Assembly (NCBI GenBank): GCA_937959175.1
Contig: CALGAS010000382.1
Location: 1 to 7,293 of the forward strand
Direction of reading: 5' to 3'
DNA: 7,293 nucleotides
From: an uncultured bacterium
GTDB taxonomy: Bacteria; Planctomycetota; Planctomycetia; Pirellulales; UBA1268
Under the pieces are notes generated by a model. The model ran no database searches. It saw only the letters and a program-made list of their open reading frames with translations, and was not told the origin of the DNA. The position numbers and the translations under genes were made by a program. Below, one piece after another: positions 1 through 5,755 of this stretch (position 1 is its first letter; the number at the start of each line of letters is the position of its first letter).

Positions 1-4
1 CGAG

Positions 5-82
5 CCGGGGGGACTGCGGGTCGTTGGGCCATCCCGCTCCCGATCCCCGCCAACCGTTCACCACCAACCCGCCCAATCCGCC
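5..82 (+). repeat. Dispersed intergenic repeat, copy A
   Basis: This copy matches the reverse complement of the right end of the window (7213-7293). The first block (5-30) agrees with 7268-7293 at 25 of 26 positions. After a diverged middle come two further exact blocks: the 12-mer CCGTTCACCACC (54-65) and the 13-mer CGCCCAATCCGCC (70-82), in the same order as at the other end. No open frame with recognisable protein features runs through it. It lies downstream of the solute-binding protein gene. The block structure (conserved head, variable middle, conserved tail) is directly visible. That it is a multicopy genomic repeat is inferred from the copies here and from its position at the window edge. 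Confidence 0.8.
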
Positions 83-86
83 ATCA

Positions 87-107
87 CCACCAAACGACTC
101 CTGGTGG
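87..107. other. Small inverted repeat (hairpin) beside repeat copy A
   Basis: CCACCA (87-92) and TGGTGG (102-107) form a perfect 6-bp stem around a 9-nt loop. It lies about 60 nt past the stop codon of the leftward solute-binding protein gene, so it could help end that transcript. No T-run follows on either strand, so a classical intrinsic terminator is not supported. Confidence 0.35.
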
Positions 108-119
108 CTTTCGATGCCC

Positions 120-143
120 CCGGGGGACGGCGGGCCGTTGGGC
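120..143 (+). repeat. Dispersed intergenic repeat, short copy C
   Basis: This 24-nt copy of the head block has the same orientation as copy A. Relative to the right-end copy it differs by one missing G in the G-run and one T-to-C change in the GGGTCGTT segment. It overlaps a 10-nt perfect palindrome, CCCCCGGGGG (117-126). The tail blocks (CCGTTCACCACC and CGCCCAATCCGCC) are not found after it, so it is a head-only copy. It lies just downstream of the solute-binding protein stop codon. Confidence 0.65.
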
Positions 144-166
144 AAACAACCCTCTCGGCCAGCGAC

Positions 167-940
167 CTAAAAGTAGAACGGGATCCCTTCCCGCTTGAAG
201 TAGGCCTTCTCATCCGGGAGGAACTCATCGCCGAGCCGCTCAAAGCCGCCGTCGGCCCGGAACCGTTCGAGAAAATCGTTCACCTGCTGGCGGAGCGCGT
301 CGTCGCCGCGGCGGAGGCCGACGGCCCATGTCTCCTTGCGAAACGGCCGCAGCATCGCGCGGGTCGTCTGCGGATGGCGGGCGTGGCTGCGATAGACCGA
401 GAGCGAATCGTAGATAAAGGCGTCGGCGCGGCCCTGAGCCACCTCCATCACCGCGGCCGACTCCTTGTCGAGCACCAGCAGCCGCGCCTGCGTGAGCGAC
501 GTGGCCGCGTAGCGATGCCCGGTGGTGCCCTTCTTGACGGCCACCACCTGGCCCCGGGCGTCGAGATCGGCGGCCGACTCCAGCGATGAATCAGCCGCCA
601 CGAGCAGCGCGAGGCCCGTCTCCAGGTAGGGCTCTGAGAAGGCGATCGACCGGGCCCGTTCGGGCGTGGCGGTCATCGAGGAAATGATGCAGTCGATCTT
701 CCGTGTCTTGAGGGCCGGGATCAGCCCGTCGAAGGCGATGTTCTCGATCACGAGCTCGCGGCCGAGATCGGCGGCCAAGGCCTCGGCCAGCCGGACGCTC
801 ACGCCGGTCGGCCTGCCGGCGGTGTCGGTCATCTCGAACGGGGGATAGGAAAGCTCCATCCCCACCCGGAGCGGCTCGGCCGACAGGCCCGTCGTGGCGA
901 GGGCAAGCAGGCTCAGCAGGGCAATGACGCGCGTGATCAT
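167..940 (-). CDS. Periplasmic amino-acid-type solute-binding protein (SBP_bac_3 family)
   Basis: The 257-aa product is a bacterial family 3 extracellular solute-binding protein, the periplasmic receptor of ABC importers for polar amino acids. Residues 1-21 form a signal peptide (MITR, then a Leu/Ala-rich core ending LSA before EP). There is no lipobox cysteine, so it should be soluble. Mature-protein landmarks are LRVGMELSYPPFE (24-36), the segment IISSMTATPERARSIAFSEPY (85-105), whose Arg96 fits the ligand alpha-carboxylate contact, and DAFIYDS (173-179), whose Asp178 fits the alpha-amino contact. Length is normal for the family. The ATG at 938-940 is chosen because it begins the signal peptide. 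The open frame continues much further upstream but only antisense to other genes. No good Shine-Dalgarno is seen; a G-run abuts the ATG. No permease or ATPase gene lies in the window. The substrate cannot be assigned. Confidence 0.9.
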   Translation of the reverse strand: MITRVIALLSLLALATTGLSAEPLRVGMELSYPPFEMTDTAGRPTGVSVRLAEALAADLGRELVIENIAFDGLIPALKTRKIDCIISSMTATPERARSIAFSEPYLETGLALLVAADSSLESAADLDARGQVVAVKKGTTGHRYAATSLTQARLLVLDKESAAVMEVAQGRADAFIYDSLSVYRSHARHPQTTRAMLRPFRKETWAVGLRRGDDALRQQVNDFLERFRADGGFERLGDEFLPDEKAYFKREGIPFYF

Positions 941-971
941 CCCCCTGTTGTAGCGGCTCGGGCCGCACGGT

Positions 972-994
972 GGTGGACGGCGGCCGTTCGGGCC
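972..994 (+). repeat. Possible degenerate copy D of the intergenic repeat head
   Basis: The sequence reads GGTGGACGGCGG then CCGTTCGGGCC. It follows the repeat head GGGGGACGGCGGGYCGTTGGGCC with one substitution, one missing G and one inserted C. It lies in the spacer between the divergent solute-binding protein and TIM-barrel genes, in the same orientation as copy A. The local GC richness makes a chance match possible, so this copy is tentative. Confidence 0.35.
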
Positions 995-1025
995 CGCGTT
1001 GTGCCTGATATGCTGTCGCCGCCGT

Positions 1026-1039
1026 GGCCCGGCCGGGCC
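1026..1039. promoter_or_regulatory. 14-nt perfect palindrome in the divergent spacer
   Basis: GGCCCGGCCGGGCC is exactly self-complementary. It lies 30 nt before the TIM-barrel start and 86 nt before the solute-binding protein start. It could be a regulator site or a small RNA hairpin in the TIM-barrel leader, but GC-only palindromes arise readily in a genome this rich in G and C. No clear promoter is seen; the best candidate for the rightward gene is TGATATGCT (1006-1014), a poor extended -10. Confidence 0.25.
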
Positions 1040-1069
1040 GAATCCGCTGACCACCTCAGGTTGTTCGTC

Positions 1070-2017
1070 ATGTCGCTTTCCCGTCGTTCTCTGCTGGTCT
1101 CTTCCACCGCCGCCGCCGGCGTTGCGGCTGCCCGCGCCGTCGCCGACCCCGTGGCTGAGCCGGCGGCAGGCGTCGTGACCGCCGCCCCGCTGCCGCCCCA
1201 GCCGGAGCAGGGTCTGCTCTTCTCCTGCAAGTATTCGATGACCAAGGGAGCGACGCTCGAGGAGCGGCTCGCCAGCGCCAAGGAGGCGGGCATGGATGGC
1301 GTCGACTTCGACGAGGCTGGCTCTGTCACCCCCGAGCAACTTCGAGCGGCATCCGCGGCGACGGGCGTGTTCATTCACGGGGCCATCAACCACGGCCACT
1401 GGGGGAAGACGCTCACCAGCCCCGACGCGGCAGTGCGGGCCGAAGGGCTGGCCAATCTGAAGCATTGCATCCGCGTCTCCCACGCTGCCGGCGGCAGCGG
1501 CGTCTTGCTCGTGATCGGCAAGGGAGGCGACGGGCCGGAGGGAGGCGACCGGGCCCGTGAGGAGATCAGCAAGGCGATTCCCCTGGCGGCAGCCCTCGGG
1601 CAGCGGATCCTGTTTGAGAACGTCTGGAACGGGATGTACTACCAGGATGACGGGCCGCGGGATCAGAGCGTGCAGGCCTGGGCCGACTACATCGACAGCT
1701 TCAACAGCCCCTGGGTGGGCGCCTTCTTCGACCTGGGCAACCATGCCCGCTACGGCGACGTGGCGGAGTGGGTCCGGGGGCTCGGCCCGCGAATCGTCAA
1801 ACTCGACATCAAGGGCTACTCCAACGCCAAGGCCGACGCTGACGGCAAGTGGAAGGGCTTTGTCGAGATCACAGCCGGCGACATTGACTGGGCGGCGGTC
1901 CGGGCGGCCCTCGCGGAGATCGGCTTCACCGGCTGGGTGTCGGCCGAGGTCGGCGGCGGCGATGTGGCCCGCCTGCGGACGGTGCTCGCGCAGATGAAAG
2001 AAGCCCTGCTCGGCTGA
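1070..2017 (+). CDS. Tat-exported xylose-isomerase-like TIM-barrel protein
   Basis: The 315-aa product belongs to the sugar phosphate isomerase/epimerase (AP endonuclease 2-like) superfamily. It begins with a twin-arginine signal, MSLSRRSLLV followed by an Ala-rich stretch to about residue 26, so it should be exported folded. The barrel runs from about residue 48 to 315. Candidate metal ligands at the expected strand ends are Glu183 (LFENVW), Asp221 and possibly His225 (FDLGNH), Asp246 (VKLDIKGY) and Glu293 (VSAEVG). The ATG at 1070 is preferred over an in-frame GTG at 1001 because it places the SRRSLL motif at the N-terminus. A weak CAGG lies 9 nt upstream. Planctomycetes carry many secreted paralogues of this fold, mostly of unknown substrate. 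The reaction is not assigned; keto-sugar isomerisation or epimerisation is the family default. Confidence 0.88.
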   Translation: MSLSRRSLLVSSTAAAGVAAARAVADPVAEPAAGVVTAAPLPPQPEQGLLFSCKYSMTKGATLEERLASAKEAGMDGVDFDEAGSVTPEQLRAASAATGVFIHGAINHGHWGKTLTSPDAAVRAEGLANLKHCIRVSHAAGGSGVLLVIGKGGDGPEGGDRAREEISKAIPLAAALGQRILFENVWNGMYYQDDGPRDQSVQAWADYIDSFNSPWVGAFFDLGNHARYGDVAEWVRGLGPRIVKLDIKGYSNAKADADGKWKGFVEITAGDIDWAAVRAALAEIGFTGWVSAEVGGGDVARLRTVLAQMKEALLG

Positions 2018-2118
2018 GCCGTGGCCGACGGATTCCGGAACCACGCGATGTGCCGGCTGGAATCGCTCTTCCGGCGGCATGCTGAGGCTGTCTCTCCTTT
2101 CGGGAGGGCCGCGATGCG

Positions 2119-2127
2119 TGCTATATT
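2119..2127 (+). promoter_or_regulatory. Candidate extended -10 promoter for the NagB/PIG-L gene
   Basis: TG-C-TATATT is an extended -10 element (TGnTATAAT with one mismatch) in one of the few AT-rich patches of a GC-rich spacer. Transcription would start near 2134, giving a leader of about 46 nt before the GTG start. No convincing -35 box is seen at the right distance, which is tolerable for an extended -10 promoter. Confidence 0.5.
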
Positions 2128-2167
2128 TAAGGGCATGTTGTCGCGCTGACAGGCGTTTTCCACCCGC

Positions 2168-2172
2168 AGGAG
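2168..2172 (+). promoter_or_regulatory. Shine-Dalgarno site fixing a GTG start
   Basis: AGGAG lies 7 nt before the GTG at 2180. It is the strongest ribosome-binding site among the rightward genes and is the main reason for taking that GTG as the start. Confidence 0.7.
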
Positions 2173-2179
2173 CCTCTCC

Positions 2180-4186
2180 GTGTCTGCCCCCTCCGCTGTC
2201 GATTCCACCGCCCCGATTTACCGCGGGCCGCTGCCCCACGTGACGACCGTCGAGCGGGTGCCTGTGACGGTCTACGACCAGCCGGTGGACGCCAGCCGGG
2301 CGGTTGCTCGGGAGATCGCCGACCTGGTGACCAGCCGGGCCGCCGAAGGGAAGAAGACGGTTCTCGGTCTGGCGACCGGTAGCACCCCGGTCGGCGTCTA
2401 CAACGAGTTGATCCGCCTGCACAAGGAGGAAGGGGTCTCGTTCAAAACGGTCGTGACCTTCAATCTTGACGAATACTGGCCGATTCAGCCCGATGCCCTG
2501 CAGAGCTACCACCGCTTCATGCGGGAGCATCTCTTCGACCATGTCGACATTCCAGCCGACGCCATCCACATTCCCGATGGCACGCTGCCCCGGGCAGACA
2601 TCTTGGCGGCCTGTGCCGCATACGAGGAGGCGATTCGCGAGGCTGGCGGCATCGACCTGCAGATTCTCGGGATCGGCCGCACCGGTCACATCGGCTTCAA
2701 CGAGCCGGGCAGCACCCTGGAGAGCCGGACCCGGCTGATCACGCTCGACAGCGTCACCCGGTCTGATGCGGCCAGCGACTTCTTCGGGGAATGGAACGTG
2801 CCGCGGCAGGCGATCACGATGGGCGTGGGCTCGATCATGGACGCCCGGCGGGTGATCCTCCTGGCGTTTGGCGAGCACAAGTCGAAGATCGTCCGCCGGG
2901 CGGTCGAGGAGGGCCCCTCGACCCACGTCTCAGCGAGCGCCCTCCAGCAGCATCCCGACGCGAAGTTCGTCCTCGACGGGGCGGCCGGCTCAAAGCTGAC
3001 GCGGTTCGAGTCGCCCTGGCTGGTCGGACCACTGGAGTCGCTGGGGCTGGAGTGGACCGACGCCCTGGCCCGCAAGGCGGTGATCTGGCTGGCCTTCAAG
3101 CTCGGCAAGCCGATCCTCAAGTTGATCGACGAGGACTACAACGAGCACGGCCTCCAGGAACTGCTTTCCACCAAGGGCCGGGCCTACGACCTCAACATCG
3201 AGGTCTTTCGGGCCATGCAGGACACGATCACGGGCTGGCCGGCCGGTGGGCCGGGCAAGCCCCGCAGGCTGCGGGTTGCCGGCGGCAAGGACTCTCCGCG
3301 GGCGGCCGACTTCCCCAAGCGGATCGTCGTCTTCAGCCCCCATCCCGACGACGACGTGATCAGCATGGGCGGCACCTTCATCCGTCTCTGCGAGCAGGGC
3401 CACGAAGTCCACGTCGCCTACCAGACCAGCGGCAACATCGCCGTCTGGGACGAGTCTGCCGATCGCCATGTCGATTTCGTTGAGGAGTTCTGCCGGGCCT
3501 TCGACGTGGGCAAGATCGTCTCGCCCGGCGAGCGGGCCCCCGAGGAGATCGCCGAAAAGATCCGGAGCTTTCTCAAGGCCAAGCCGGCCGGCGCCGTCGA
3601 CATCTCCGAACTCCAGGTGGTCAAGGGGCTGATCCGGCGGACCGAAGCCCGGGCGGCCGCCCGCTACTCGGGCGTGCATCCCGACCGGATTCACTTCCTC
3701 GACCTGCCCTTCTACGAGACCGGCCGCGTCCGCAAGAACCCGATCGGCGCCGAAGACATCGCCATCACCGCCCGGCTCCTCGATGAGGTCAAGCCGCACC
3801 AGATCTACGCGGCCGGCGATCTCTCCGATCCTCACGGCACCCACCGCGTCTGCCTGGCCTCGGTTTTCGGGGCGATCGAGGAACTCGCCGGTCGCGACTG
3901 GGCCAAGGACTGCGAGTGCTGGCTCTACCGCGGCGCCTGGCAGGAGTGGGCTCCGCACGAGATCGACATGGCCGTGCCGCTCTCGCCCGACGAGGTCGAG
4001 CGGAAGCGGATGGCGATCTTCAAGCACGAAAGCCAGAAGGATCGAGCGGTCTTTCCGGGGCCGACCGACCCCCGCGAGTTCTGGCAGCGGGCCGAGGATC
4101 GCAATCGCGACACGGCGATGCTCTACGACAAACTCGGCCTCCCGGAGTACGAGGCGATCGAGGGCTTCGTGCTCCACCGCGGCTGA
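2180..4186 (+). CDS. NagB-like isomerase/deaminase fused to a PIG-L/LmbE deacetylase
   Basis: The 668-aa product joins two enzyme folds. Residues about 30-280 are a glucosamine-6-phosphate deaminase (NagB) domain: phosphate loop LATGSTP (64-70), FNLDEYW (94-100) with the catalytic-type Asp97, and GIGRTGHIGFNEP (164-176) with His170 and Glu175. Lys234 (GEHK) fits the conserved active-site lysine. In E. coli NagB the loop reads GNDGH; here Thr168 replaces that Asp141. After a helical linker, residues about 378-620 form a PIG-L/LmbE zinc deacetylase domain. It has SPHPDDD (386-392; His388 and Asp391 as expected zinc ligands, Asp390 as the expected base) and DPHGTH (550-555; His552 and His555). 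The same two-domain architecture is known in Bacteroidetes and planctomycetes as a glucosamine-6-phosphate deaminase-like protein of about 650 aa. A plausible but unproven role is N-deacetylation of an amino sugar coupled to deamination/isomerisation to a ketose phosphate. No signal peptide is seen, so it is probably cytoplasmic. Confidence 0.93.
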   Translation: MSAPSAVDSTAPIYRGPLPHVTTVERVPVTVYDQPVDASRAVAREIADLVTSRAAEGKKTVLGLATGSTPVGVYNELIRLHKEEGVSFKTVVTFNLDEYWPIQPDALQSYHRFMREHLFDHVDIPADAIHIPDGTLPRADILAACAAYEEAIREAGGIDLQILGIGRTGHIGFNEPGSTLESRTRLITLDSVTRSDAASDFFGEWNVPRQAITMGVGSIMDARRVILLAFGEHKSKIVRRAVEEGPSTHVSASALQQHPDAKFVLDGAAGSKLTRFESPWLVGPLESLGLEWTDALARKAVIWLAFKLGKPILKLIDEDYNEHGLQELLSTKGRAYDLNIEVFRAMQDTITGWPAGGPGKPRRLRVAGGKDSPRAADFPKRIVVFSPHPDDDVISMGGTFIRLCEQGHEVHVAYQTSGNIAVWDESADRHVDFVEEFCRAFDVGKIVSPGERAPEEIAEKIRSFLKAKPAGAVDISELQVVKGLIRRTEARAAARYSGVHPDRIHFLDLPFYETGRVRKNPIGAEDIAITARLLDEVKPHQIYAAGDLSDPHGTHRVCLASVFGAIEELAGRDWAKDCECWLYRGAWQEWAPHEIDMAVPLSPDEVERKRMAIFKHESQKDRAVFPGPTDPREFWQRAEDRNRDTAMLYDKLGLPEYEAIEGFVLHRG

Positions 4187-4245
4187 GGCAGCCGAACGGC
4201 GGTGGCCGCGGGTATGCTTGGCAGATCGGCTGCCCGGCCGGCAGC
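4187..4245 (+). promoter_or_regulatory. Competing hairpins in the spacer after the NagB/PIG-L gene
   Basis: GCTGCC (4229-4234) can pair with GGCAGC (4240-4245) around a 5-nt loop. Alternatively GGCTGCC (4228-4234) can pair with GGCAGCC (4187-4193), immediately after the stop codon. The two pairings exclude each other. A third small stem, GCGG/CCGC (4199-4209), fits inside the longer one. There is no T-run, so this is either a weak or Rho-dependent terminator, or a leader structure for the next gene. Confidence 0.35.
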
Positions 4246-4269
4246 TGCGTCCGCAGGGCCCGAATCACC

Positions 4270-5709
4270 GTGAACCGCTGCATCGTCTGGATCGTCTGCT
4301 GGCCCTTGTTCGCCGGGGTCTCGACTGCCGCCGCCGACCCGCGGTGCGTCGTCGTCGATCTCTACGCCACCTCCACCGATGAGGCGGCGGCCCCGGTCTT
4401 GGCCCGCCTCGAGGCGTTTGCCGCCGGCCGTGATGGTCTGATCGTCGTGCGGCGGTTCCCCGACACCGTCCCGGCTGATCAGGAGGCCTTGGCTGCCGCT
4501 GCAACGCGGGAGAACTTCGCCCCGGATGACCTGCCGGTCGTCGTGGCCTGCGGCACCGCGCTGGCCGGCTGTCGCGATCCGGTCGCTGCCGTGTCACACG
4601 TGACGGCGGCCCTGCGGCTGGAACTCTTCACCCGGCGGGGCTGCGGCCGGTGTCGGCAGGCCAAGGAATGGCTGCCGACCTTCCTGGCCGGCTATCCCGG
4701 ACTCCAGTTGATCACCAGCGACCTCACCACGGAGGCCGCCGCCCGCAGTCGCGTGGCCGCCCTCGTCGATCGCCATCGCACGGCGGCCGCGAGCGTGCCC
4801 GTCTTCCATCTCTGCGACCGGCTGATCGTCGGCTTCGACCGGCCGGAGGCGATGGGGCCCCGGCTTGCCGGGATTCTCGAATCCTGGACGAGGCCCTGCC
4901 GTGAGGCGGTCGGCACCGACGATGAGGCTGGTGATGAGACAGTCGTGGTCGTGGGCGGCGACGAGGAGGCGATCGATCTGCCGTGGCTGGGACGGCTCGA
5001 TGCCGGCCGGCTCGGGATGCCGATGTTTACGCTGGCCGTCGGCCTCGTCGACGGCTTCAATCCCTGCGCCATGTGGGTCTTGCTCCTCTTGCTCTCGATC
5101 CTGGTCAACCTCCGCGACCGGACGAGGATCCTGGCGATCGCCGGCACCTTCGTCATCGTCAGCGGCCTGGCCTACTTCGCCTTCATGGCGGCGTGGCTGA
5201 ATGTCTTTCAGTGGATCGGGATGCTCCGGCCGGTGCAGATCGCCCTGGGGAGCATGGCGGTCGCGATCGGTCTGGTTCACATCAAGGACTTCTTCGCATT
5301 CAAGCAGGGGCCCTCGCTCTCGATCCCCGAGTCGGCCAAGCCTGGCATCTACACCCGGATTCGCCGGATCGTGAATGCCGAGAACCTGCCGGCGGCCGTG
5401 GCGGGAGCCTTCATCCTGGCGGTGCTCGTCAACATGGTCGAACTCCTCTGCACCGCCGGCCTGCCGGCGATGTACACCGGGATCCTGACCCAGCGGGGTT
5501 ATTCGACCGCCGTTCGCTACGGCTACCTCGGCCTCTACATCGCTGCCTACATGTTCGACGATGCCCTGATGGTGGCGGGCGTCGTTATCTCGCTGAGCCG
5601 GATCAAGCTTCAGGAGACGGGCGGCCGCTGGCTGAAACTCGTCAGCGGCGGGGTGGTCCTGGCCTTGGGGCTGGTGATGCTCGTCAGGCCCGGGTGGCTC
5701 GAGGGGTGA
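4270..5709 (+). CDS. Exported tandem thioredoxin-fold/CcdA-like membrane thiol protein
   Basis: The 479-aa product reads as signal peptide, periplasmic thiol region and polytopic membrane domain. Residues 1-22 are a signal peptide. Residues about 25-105 look like a degenerate thioredoxin fold (VVVDLYATS strand, a possible cis-Pro in DLPVVV) with no CxxC at the usual place, but with Cys95 and Cys101. Residues 116-205 resemble a glutaredoxin: LELFTRRGCGRC with Cys125/Cys128 and SVPVF with a probable cis-Pro177. An acidic linker (about 211-240) leads to six predicted helices (about 251-280, 286-310, 320-338, 376-405, 418-441, 455-474). Helix 1 carries GFNPC (Cys266) and helix 4 carries ELLCTAGLPA (Cys394), the layout of the CcdA/DsbD cysteine pair. 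The likely role is passing reducing equivalents from cytoplasmic thioredoxin to periplasmic thiols. The GTG at 4270 is chosen because it begins the signal peptide; AGGG lies 11 nt upstream. Earlier in-frame sequence overlaps the preceding gene. Confidence 0.8.
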   Translation: MNRCIVWIVCWPLFAGVSTAAADPRCVVVDLYATSTDEAAAPVLARLEAFAAGRDGLIVVRRFPDTVPADQEALAAAATRENFAPDDLPVVVACGTALAGCRDPVAAVSHVTAALRLELFTRRGCGRCRQAKEWLPTFLAGYPGLQLITSDLTTEAAARSRVAALVDRHRTAAASVPVFHLCDRLIVGFDRPEAMGPRLAGILESWTRPCREAVGTDDEAGDETVVVVGGDEEAIDLPWLGRLDAGRLGMPMFTLAVGLVDGFNPCAMWVLLLLLSILVNLRDRTRILAIAGTFVIVSGLAYFAFMAAWLNVFQWIGMLRPVQIALGSMAVAIGLVHIKDFFAFKQGPSLSIPESAKPGIYTRIRRIVNAENLPAAVAGAFILAVLVNMVELLCTAGLPAMYTGILTQRGYSTAVRYGYLGLYIAAYMFDDALMVAGVVISLSRIKLQETGGRWLKLVSGGVVLALGLVMLVRPGWLEG

Positions 5710-5710
5710 G

Positions 5711-5729
5711 CCGGGCCTTGGCGGTCCGG
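5711..5729 (+). terminator. Hairpin just after the membrane thiol protein stop codon
   Basis: CCGGGCC (5711-5717) pairs with GGTCCGG (5723-5729) around a 5-nt loop, giving 7 pairs including one G-U wobble on the rightward transcript. It starts 2 nt after the stop codon, in the 46-nt gap between two convergent genes. No T-run follows. The wobble becomes an A-C mismatch on the other strand, so it favours the rightward transcript. Confidence 0.45.
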
Positions 5730-5755
5730 CCCACCCCGAGCGGATCAAAGCGAAC

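Noticed and set aside
1001..1069. In-frame GTG start for the TIM-barrel protein, 23 codons earlier.
   Set aside because: It would place unrelated residues ahead of the twin-arginine motif, which should be close to the N-terminus.
941..2926. Very long minus-strand open frame that continues upstream from the solute-binding protein gene, giving a 919-aa reading.
   Set aside because: It runs antisense to the TIM-barrel and NagB/PIG-L genes, both supported by clear motifs. The signal peptide at the internal ATG (940) marks the true start. Stop codons are scarce in this GC-rich sequence, so long shadow frames are expected.
2990..4177. 395-aa minus-strand frame opposite the NagB/PIG-L gene.
   Set aside because: It shows no recognisable motif, has a composition typical of an antisense shadow, and lies entirely opposite a gene with intact catalytic motifs.
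3916..4269. N-terminal extension of the membrane thiol protein back into the NagB/PIG-L gene.
   Set aside because: It overlaps the coding end of the fusion enzyme in another frame and would bury the signal peptide; the GTG at 4270 begins that signal exactly.
4594..5748. 384-aa minus-strand frame opposite the membrane thiol protein.
   Set aside because: It is rich in Gln, Asp, His and Arg, as expected from the complement of transmembrane codons, and has no domain signature.
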